NCBI GenBank assembly: GCA_963675935.2
Contig: CAXXPV010000008.1
Span: 1 to 64,000, forward strand
DNA from: G963675935 sp963675935
GTDB taxonomy: Bacteria; Planctomycetota; Planctomycetia; Pirellulales; Thermoguttaceae
Length of the DNA stretch: 64,000 nucleotides
Reading direction: 5' to 3'
Shown here: piece by piece, positions 58,699-64,000 of the stretch
How positions within the stretch are numbered: position 1 is the stretch's first letter
Layout: every line of letters starts with the position of its first letter
Notes under the pieces: model-generated
The model's database searches: none
Told to the model about the DNA's origin: nothing
What the model saw: only the letters and a program-made list of their open reading frames with translations
Program-made: the position numbers and the translations under genes

Positions 58699-59078
58699 AC
58701 GTCGTGGATTCCTGCGGTTGGCTGGAGTATTTTACCGACGGCCCCAATGCCCGCGAGTTCGCGTTGCCGCTTGGTGATTTATCCACTCTTGTCGTGCCTG
58801 TTCTGACGATTTACGAGGTTTTCAAGGTCGTCTTACGCGAGCGAGGCGAGAGCGACGCTTTGCAGGCGGCGGCCGTCATGCGGAAGGGGAATGTCGTCGA
58901 TGTGACAACGAATTTGGCGATGTCGGCAGCCGTTCTCAGCCTCAAACATCATCTTCCCATGGCCGACAGTCTCGTTCTCGCGACGGCTCAAGCGTACGGG
59001 GCGACGGTGTGGACTCAGGACGCCGATTTTCAATCATTGCCCAGCGTGAAGTATTTTGCGACGGCATTGAAGTCGTAG
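58695..59078 (+). CDS. vapC: PIN-domain toxin (VapC)
   Basis: 127 residues. PIN-fold acidic residues: Asp5 (MNVVDSCGWLEY), Glu42-type in LTIYEVFKVVL, Asp in MADSLVLATAQAYGA and TQDADFQ. Predicted Mg-dependent ribonuclease released from VapB under stress. Coupled to the antitoxin gene by an ATGA overlap. Confidence 0.88.
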   Translation: MNVVDSCGWLEYFTDGPNAREFALPLGDLSTLVVPVLTIYEVFKVVLRERGESDALQAAAVMRKGNVVDVTTNLAMSAAVLSLKHHLPMADSLVLATAQAYGATVWTQDADFQSLPSVKYFATALKS

Positions 59079-59087
59079 GTACACTCT

Positions 59088-59837
59088 CTATCCCTCGACC
59101 ACTTTGACGATCCCCTCGTCGAAACTCGCCGCCACACGGCCGCCGGGCGGAACCGTCAAAAACCGATCGGCGTCCCAAGGTCCGTCGACCAATCGCTCGA
59201 CCAGCGTCATGTCGCCGGCGATTTTGGCGAACTTCCACCCGCGCTCGGCCGCCTCGTCGCGCGCGCGGCGCTCGAACCGGTCGTCCGGCTCGATGCCCAT
59301 CTCGATGAACGTGATGCCCGTGTAGTTCCGAGTCATGTCGCAAAGCTGATCGTGGAGAAACTTGGCGTTGTCCTCGCCGTATTTCGCCACAAGCTCGTCG
59401 TAGGTTTGCGTCATGCCCATCTCCTGGGCGATCGAATCCTGATGAAGCCCCTCGCCGCGCTCAATCCAGCCGGTGGTCTTGAAGTAGACGCCGGGATGGG
59501 CGTGGAAGTATTCGAGGTAGCGCCGCCGGTCGCCCAGAAACAGCGTGATGCAATCGTGCGCGCGGGGAATGACCAGCGGAATTTTTCGGGCCGAAAGCCC
59601 CACCAGCCCGTTGCTGCACAAGGCATAGCCCAGCAAAATGGCGTCGTATTGCGACTCGTCGACGGCAGCCAGCGCCTCGCCAAGCCGGGCCGACATGCCC
59701 GCCGAACCGATGTCGTGCAGACCCTTCGACAGGAACTCGGCGTCGATCTGGTTGACCGATCGGGCGATGGCCGCGCAGAACTCGCGGTAGAGAATTTCGC
59801 AAGCGATGAGTTTCAGACGCAAGTTGGAATCCTCCAC
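59088..59837 (-). CDS. DUF1638 family protein
   Basis: 249 residues. LKLIACEILYREFCAAIARS and YDAILLGYALCSNGLVGLSARKIPLVIPRAHDCITLFLGDRRRYLEYF are the DUF1638 hallmarks; conserved Cys, His, Asp (ALCSNG, RAHDCITLFLG) may bind metal. Family members occur near corrinoid or methyltransferase genes, but none is nearby here. No signal peptide. The start at 59837 is the first in-frame ATG. Confidence 0.85.
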   Translation of the reverse strand: MEDSNLRLKLIACEILYREFCAAIARSVNQIDAEFLSKGLHDIGSAGMSARLGEALAAVDESQYDAILLGYALCSNGLVGLSARKIPLVIPRAHDCITLFLGDRRRYLEYFHAHPGVYFKTTGWIERGEGLHQDSIAQEMGMTQTYDELVAKYGEDNAKFLHDQLCDMTRNYTGITFIEMGIEPDDRFERRARDEAAERGWKFAKIAGDMTLVERLVDGPWDADRFLTVPPGGRVAASFDEGIVKVVEG

Positions 59838-59906
59838 GAGGGGGTCGAGGCCGGCGGCATATTCCAGTATGATCCGGTTTTTACCCCGGCTTGTCCAGAT
59901 GGGGGA

Positions 59907-60065
59907 TCAGTTGAACTGCAAAGTCCAGGAAGCCGTCATTCTGAGCGTAGCGAAGAATCTCCGTGGTATCGCGTAAGTTCCCTCGGGCCAAGGAGATTCT
60001 TCGCTGCGCTCAGAATGACGGCTTTTCCCATCTATCCAAAAAAATGCGACTTTGCAATTCTCCTG
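59907..60065. mobile_element. MITE-like palindromic element, 159 bp (second subfamily), 9-bp target duplication
   Basis: Ends tcagttgaactgcaa and ttgcaattctcctg; interior gtcattctgagcgtagcg palindrome. Direct repeats gatggggga flank it exactly at 59898-59906 and 60066-60074. Same design and length as 15435-15592. It sits between the divergent DUF1638 and TPR genes. Confidence 0.8.
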
Positions 60066-60118
60066 GATGGGGGACGCTGCGGCGGGTTGCCCACCGGCGA
60101 AGTGTGTGTGATAATTCC

Positions 60119-61438
60119 ATGATGAAATTTCCATTGCGAATCGGCTGTTTAGGATGGGATGTAGGGTGGGACAAGCGAAGCGCGGTCCCACCACGGATTC
60201 CCGCATTTTTATTTTTGGTGGGACTGCGCTTCGCTTGTCCCACCCTACTGCTGTTCTGCTGCGCGACGGCCTGGGCAAAAGAGCCACCTAAAGCCGAGAC
60301 GGCCTTCCAACATGGCCTCGCGGCGTTGGCCAAGGGCAACCTAGACGCGGCGGTGGCCCGGTTCGACGATGCGGTTCGCCTCGAACCCAAACAGGCGAAG
60401 TTCATGGGCCTCCGCGGCGTCGCTCGCCTGTATAAGGGCGACTACGCCCGCGGCGCCGCCGATCTGAAAGCGGCCGTCGCGTTGAACCCGGGCGACGCCG
60501 GCGCGAATTATCGCCCGGCGTCCGACGCCAAGCTCTCCGCCGAATCGCTCCGGCATGGGCGGGAACAAGTGGCCGCGATGCTGCGCGACCGGCCGGCAAT
60601 GGCCCGATTCGGCGAGGAGGCTGGTTTTCTGCGTGATTGGGCCATGAAAAAATTCGCCGGCGAGGATTTCGGCGAGCCGATCGACTGGGATCCGTCCCCG
60701 CCGCTGCATTCCGACGCCGAGCACCTTGCCCCCGGCGACGGCCAGAACGCCGTCATCCTGGTCGAGGCCCGCTACACGACCGGGCCGAAAGAGAACCAGC
60801 CACGCGGGTTCGAAGAGCTTTGGGCCGGCGCGGTCTACGAGTTGCACAACGTCTGTTTCGCGCGGGAATACATCCGGCTGAACGCCGAGGCCGACGAAGG
60901 GAAGGTGTCGAAAGAGGAGTTCGTGGCCGGAATCCTCAAGTTCGAACTGCAAGCCGCCCAGCGCACCCGGGCTTTTTATCTCCGGGTGTTTCTGCCTTGG
61001 GCCGAGCGGAAAAAGCTGCCGACCGACCCTTCGCTCTGGTTCTGCGATTGGTGGGACTCGCCCGAGGATGCGCTGAAGAACTTCGCGAACCGTGCGGCGT
61101 ACCCTTGGCGGCCCTACGCCCGGCAGCACGACTGGGCCACGGTTCACCACGAGTGGCGCCGCGGACGGTTTGCCAAGGCCCAAAAACTTCTGGAGCAAAT
61201 GCAGACGGAAAAGGGCTACGACGAGGAGTTGTCTGACGTGTCGTACTGGATCGGGCGATGTTGGATGGAGCGTGGGCATCCGACCGAAGCCGTGGCGGCC
61301 TTCAGCGAGGCGATTCGCATTGACCCCGACGATGCCGAGGCTTATCTCGTTCGCGGCGAAGCCTATGAAAAGCTCGGCGAAAAGGCGAAAGCGGCGGCCG
61401 ATCGCAAAAAGGCGAAAGAGTTGGAAGCCGAGGAATAG
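60119..61438 (+). CDS. Exported TPR-repeat protein, signal region interrupted by a palindrome
   Basis: 439 residues. TPR units: AETAFQHGLAALAKGNLDAAVARFDDAVRLEPKQAKF near the N-terminus and DVSYWIGRCWMERGHPTEAVAAFSEAIRIDPDDAEAYLVRGEAYEKLGEK at the end; the central 250 residues show no named domain (WDPSPPLHSDAEHLAP, DPSLWFCDWWDSPED). The N-terminus MMKFPLRIGCL is followed by about 30 residues encoded by a palindromic repeat, then LLFCCATAWAKE. Without the insert the start would read as a normal signal peptide. With it, export may be impaired. Confidence 0.8.
   Translation: MMKFPLRIGCLGWDVGWDKRSAVPPRIPAFLFLVGLRFACPTLLLFCCATAWAKEPPKAETAFQHGLAALAKGNLDAAVARFDDAVRLEPKQAKFMGLRGVARLYKGDYARGAADLKAAVALNPGDAGANYRPASDAKLSAESLRHGREQVAAMLRDRPAMARFGEEAGFLRDWAMKKFAGEDFGEPIDWDPSPPLHSDAEHLAPGDGQNAVILVEARYTTGPKENQPRGFEELWAGAVYELHNVCFAREYIRLNAEADEGKVSKEEFVAGILKFELQAAQRTRAFYLRVFLPWAERKKLPTDPSLWFCDWWDSPEDALKNFANRAAYPWRPYARQHDWATVHHEWRRGRFAKAQKLLEQMQTEKGYDEELSDVSYWIGRCWMERGHPTEAVAAFSEAIRIDPDDAEAYLVRGEAYEKLGEKAKAAADRKKAKELEAEE
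60161..60248. repeat. Palindrome of the GTAGGGTGGGACAAGCGAAGC type, in a coding region
   Basis: Arms gtagggtgggacaagcgaag and cttcgcttgtcccaccctac with few mismatches, across a 25-base spacer. It lies in frame between codons for the n-region and the h-region of the TPR protein's signal peptide. No certain target duplication is seen. Confidence 0.8.
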
Positions 61439-61517
61439 CCGTGAGGATCACGTGGTGTGAAGCGAGTTTTTTATATCCCGAAGGATCACATGGTGTGAAG
61501 CAAGTTTTTGTTTTTAT

Positions 61518-61738
61518 CCCGAAGGGATTTTGTAGGACAGCCCAGGGTTGCCGCTCTGAGCGGCTACCCTGGGAAAACGGCCAAATTCTATCCTTTTAAC
61601 CCTGAAAGGGTTGCGTAGATTGGGATGCAGCCGCCCGACGAAACCCCGTTGGGGTTTTGGTGGGTGTTCCCGCTCGAAACCCAGGGTAGCCGCTCGGTGC
61701 GGCAACCCTGGGCTATCCTATCACAAGCCCTTCGGGCT
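61518..61738. repeat. Nested palindrome between TPR and FadL-type genes
   Basis: Outer arms cccgaagggattttgtagga and tcctatcacaagcccttcgg, then cccagggttgccgctctgag and cggtgcggcaaccctggg. It lies in the 420-base spacer between converging genes. A gaaggatcacatggtgtgaa direct repeat (61441 and 61480 region) precedes it. No gene is supported. Confidence 0.7.
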
Positions 61739-61858
61739 ATTTTGCACACCGCAACTTGTTGCGTACCAATGCGAGAAAACTCCAACTCGGCGTAAACGCC
61801 CCTTGCAACTCGCAATTCTTTTACAAAAAATTCACAGCCTTGGAGCGTGAGGATTGCA

Positions 61859-63163
61859 TCAATACCGCTTCGTCACGCCCATGCTGAGCACGTCGGCCGA
61901 AATGGTGCTGGTGACGCTGCTGCCGGGAATCTCGCCCCCGGTGCTCTTGATCGTCCCCGTCACGCTGTTCTCGAAGGCGTGCGTGTAGGCGACCGAGCCG
62001 ATCCAGCCGTGTTTCATCGTGAGCGACGCGCCCATGTGAACCGTGTGCTGCGAGATCAACGGCGAGGCCACGTTGTACTGGGCCGACTCCGACGAGATCG
62101 GATTCTCGTTGAAGCAGTAGCCGCCGCGAACGACCAAGCGCTCGCTGACCTGCCGCTGAACGCCCAGGGCCAGCGACATGATGCTGTTCCAGCCAAGCCC
62201 CTTCACCGAGCCGTCGGCGTTGAAGCCGGAATCCTCGAAGCCCGGCGTGTTGGCATAGTCGAAGTACCGCAGATCGAGGCCGATCACCCATCGCTCGAAA
62301 CCGGTGTACGACGTTCCGATCGACGCGACCATCGGATAATCGAGGTCGTAGGTGGCGCTGATGGGCACGCCCGACGCGCTGATCGACTTGTAGCGGAACG
62401 GCTCGATCCATTGCGGACTGGCCAGTGCGGCGCCGAAATTCCAGCCGGTGTCGCCTTTATAGTAGAGACCGCCTTGGCAGCCGCCGCCCCAAACATACCG
62501 GGTGCCGATGCCGGCCGGCCACGCGCCGTCAACCTTGCTGCTCAAAAACAGCGGGTCGGCGTAGAGTTTGCCCATCGTGATGGTTGGCGCGAATCCGAAC
62601 GACCAGTGCTCGGTCAATTGGTAGGCCGCGGTCGGAATAATTTGATAGACATCGACGTTGGCCGCGAGTTGCCCCAGGCCGTAAGGCTGCCGCATGAGGA
62701 TGGGATTCGACACGCTGGCCGGATAGTTCACCGCCGAGCCGCCGATGGCCATAATGCCCAAGCCGTAGGTCCATTGCGAATCTTCGTCCTTCTGAACGAA
62801 GGCCATGCTGGGCGCGGGTACGGTGCCCGCCTCGCCCGAATCGCTGCCCGACATCGCGGGACTTCCCGGTCCGTACGCGCCGGCGGGCACCGACGAGGAC
62901 AACTCGGTGGTCGGCAGCACCAAGGCCATGCTGAATGATATTTCGGAGGAGGGCAATCCGGTGATCGATGCGGGATTCCAATGCAAGGCGCCGGCGGCGT
63001 CGAGCGGACAGCCGGTGGCCACGCCGCCCATCGATTCATTGATGGCGCTGGCGCCGCGAAGTGCGATGCCCTGCCCCCAGGCCGGCGAGCTGATGGTCAA
63101 CACCGTAACGAAGAACAGAGCTTTCGCACAACCACATTTCCATAAATTTTTGGATACCTGCAT
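61859..63163 (-). CDS. OmpP1/FadL-family outer membrane transporter
   Basis: 434 residues. A signal peptide (AKALFFVTVLTISSPAWG) is followed by the FadL hatch-type opening QGIALRGASAINESMGGVATGCPLDAAGALHWNPASITGLP and a long series of amphipathic strands, ending STISADVLSMGVTKRY. Family members form a beta barrel with an N-terminal plug and take up hydrophobic compounds. The start at 63163 has gggagga about ten bases upstream; the frame runs to 63211. The N-terminal motif GGVA...NPA is the best support for the call. Confidence 0.87.
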   Translation of the reverse strand: MQVSKNLWKCGCAKALFFVTVLTISSPAWGQGIALRGASAINESMGGVATGCPLDAAGALHWNPASITGLPSSEISFSMALVLPTTELSSSVPAGAYGPGSPAMSGSDSGEAGTVPAPSMAFVQKDEDSQWTYGLGIMAIGGSAVNYPASVSNPILMRQPYGLGQLAANVDVYQIIPTAAYQLTEHWSFGFAPTITMGKLYADPLFLSSKVDGAWPAGIGTRYVWGGGCQGGLYYKGDTGWNFGAALASPQWIEPFRYKSISASGVPISATYDLDYPMVASIGTSYTGFERWVIGLDLRYFDYANTPGFEDSGFNADGSVKGLGWNSIMSLALGVQRQVSERLVVRGGYCFNENPISSESAQYNVASPLISQHTVHMGASLTMKHGWIGSVAYTHAFENSVTGTIKSTGGEIPGSSVTSTISADVLSMGVTKRY

Positions 63164-63455
63164 TATAGGTAATCCTCCCTTTTGGCGGAAAAAAACGCAC
63201 GGGATATACATCGTATATCGGATGTGCGGTTAGAGCCTTCTACACCGGAAGTATCAGGAATTCGGCCGTGTTTTCCACTTGCCGTGGGAGCGTTTGCGAG
63301 GATGGGTAAATCGCGAAAAGATTTCCGGGTCACGGAAGAGTTGGATTACGCAGAATTGTAAAGCAAGGCAGACTTTAACGACGCCGTGGGGTTGTGTTAC
63401 AATGATCCTGTAAACGGTTGCTATTTGCCGCAACAAACCGTAGGATGCTCGAACC

Positions 63456-64000
63456 ATGACAGGTCGCCCTTTCCGTTGGTGGATCGTTCTGTTTCGCGTC
63501 GCCGGCGTCGTTCTCGTCCTTGCCGGGCTGGCGGAGGGCTATTTCTGGTTTTACAAAATGGGGCCATGCCAAAAGTATTCAGACCCGGCGTGGTGTTCCC
63601 GGCATTCGGAATCGGCCCGCTGGAAAGAATTCGAGAAAAGCATTCGACGCGGCGTCTGGACTCACGACACCGGTTTCATGGTCGGCGACTTCGGCGATAA
63701 AGCTTGGGCCGAATGGGTGTTCGATCGGCTCCAGCCCGGCGACGACCTTGGTTGTTTCGGGAAGCATTTCGGTGCTGCACTGACGAGAATAACCAATCAG
63801 GACGCGGGCGATGCGTCGGCTTGGCTTGCGTGGTGGAAAGAAAACAGGCCGAAATCGCAAGAGGACTGGATTCGCGAAGGATTTCGGAAATATGGCCTAG
63901 AGCTGCAAACGCCGCTGACGCGAGCCAATATCGTTGCACTGTTAAAAATGGCCGCGCCGCCTTTGGACAATGAAGAGAGCAAAATACCCAGCTACGTTCG
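63456..64000 (+). CDS. Hypothetical membrane-anchored protein, runs off the window
   Basis: The frame from ATG 63456 stays open to the window end (181 codons, no stop seen). It starts MTGRPFRWWIVLFRVAGVVLVLAGLAEGYFWFY, one membrane helix with an Arg-rich cytoplasmic start. The following part is aromatic and charged (SARWKEFEKSIRRGVWTHDTGFMVGDFGDKAWAEWVFDRLQPGDD, WLAWWKENRPKSQEDWIREGF). I do not recognise the family. The C-terminus is outside the window. Confidence 0.65.
   Translation, partial: MTGRPFRWWIVLFRVAGVVLVLAGLAEGYFWFYKMGPCQKYSDPAWCSRHSESARWKEFEKSIRRGVWTHDTGFMVGDFGDKAWAEWVFDRLQPGDDLGCFGKHFGAALTRITNQDAGDASAWLAWWKENRPKSQEDWIREGFRKYGLELQTPLTRANIVALLKMAAPPLDNEESKIPSYV

Overview
The window reads as chromosomal DNA of a high-GC planctomycete, probably of the Pirellulales type. 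The inference rests on gene content: a VWA protein fused to an anti-sigma-like N-terminus next to an ECF sigma factor, a Tat-exported Gfo/Idh/MocA oxidoreductase, a GH29 fucosidase, a SWIM/SNF2 pair, DUF1638 and DUF4912 proteins. It also rests on the density of palindromic dispersed repeats, whose spurious translations give the familiar 'HSERSEES' strings. No taxonomic marker gene is present, so the assignment is by resemblance only.

Layout. 1-1.7 kb: a two-ORF insertion sequence with matching ends. 1.7-8 kb: a short Hsp70, LemA, an AAA ATPase/DUF4276 pair and an M48 protease with a C-terminal extension. 8-11 kb: a decayed region with a twice-frameshifted YhcG-type nuclease, nested palindromes, the C-terminal stub of a tyrosine integrase and the 3' half of a tRNA-Leu(UAA), apparently the scar of an integrative element. 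11-15.5 kb: shikimate kinase (its 3' end hit by a MITE), prepilin peptidase and a MazEF-like module. 15.5-26.5 kb: fucosidase, sigma/VWA pair, LysM protein, outer-membrane-type protein, SWIM protein and SNF2 helicase. 26.7-33.5 kb: ketosynthase, acyl carrier protein and an FAD oxidoreductase, split by an AAA ATPase/RloB pair and two unassigned genes. 33.5-45.5 kb: miaA, an LtaS-like membrane phosphotransferase, an amidohydrolase, an M16 peptidase, a YycJ-like MBL protein, DUF4912, a UVR-motif protein, nadA with an ACT-domain partner, and a thioesterase. 45.7-53 kb: an oxidoreductase and a complete phosphate (Pst) transporter operon with two different PstB subunits. 53-64 kb: beta-helix/PDZ protein, CoaB, PfkA, bifunctional nuclease, VapBC, DUF1638, TPR protein, FadL-type porin, and the start of an unassigned membrane protein.

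Most striking points. (1) The two PstB ATPases carry complementary defects: one lacks the Q-loop Gln and H-loop His but keeps LSGGQ; the other keeps all of those but has lost LSGGQ. A heterodimer would have one canonical and one degenerate site. (2) Two different ATPase plus TOPRIM-like pairs, which resemble OLD/PARIS-type defence modules, each sit between housekeeping genes that look like former neighbours. (3) Several palindromic element families show target duplications. Some have entered genes: the aroK 3' end, an amidohydrolase in frame, and the signal peptide of a TPR protein.
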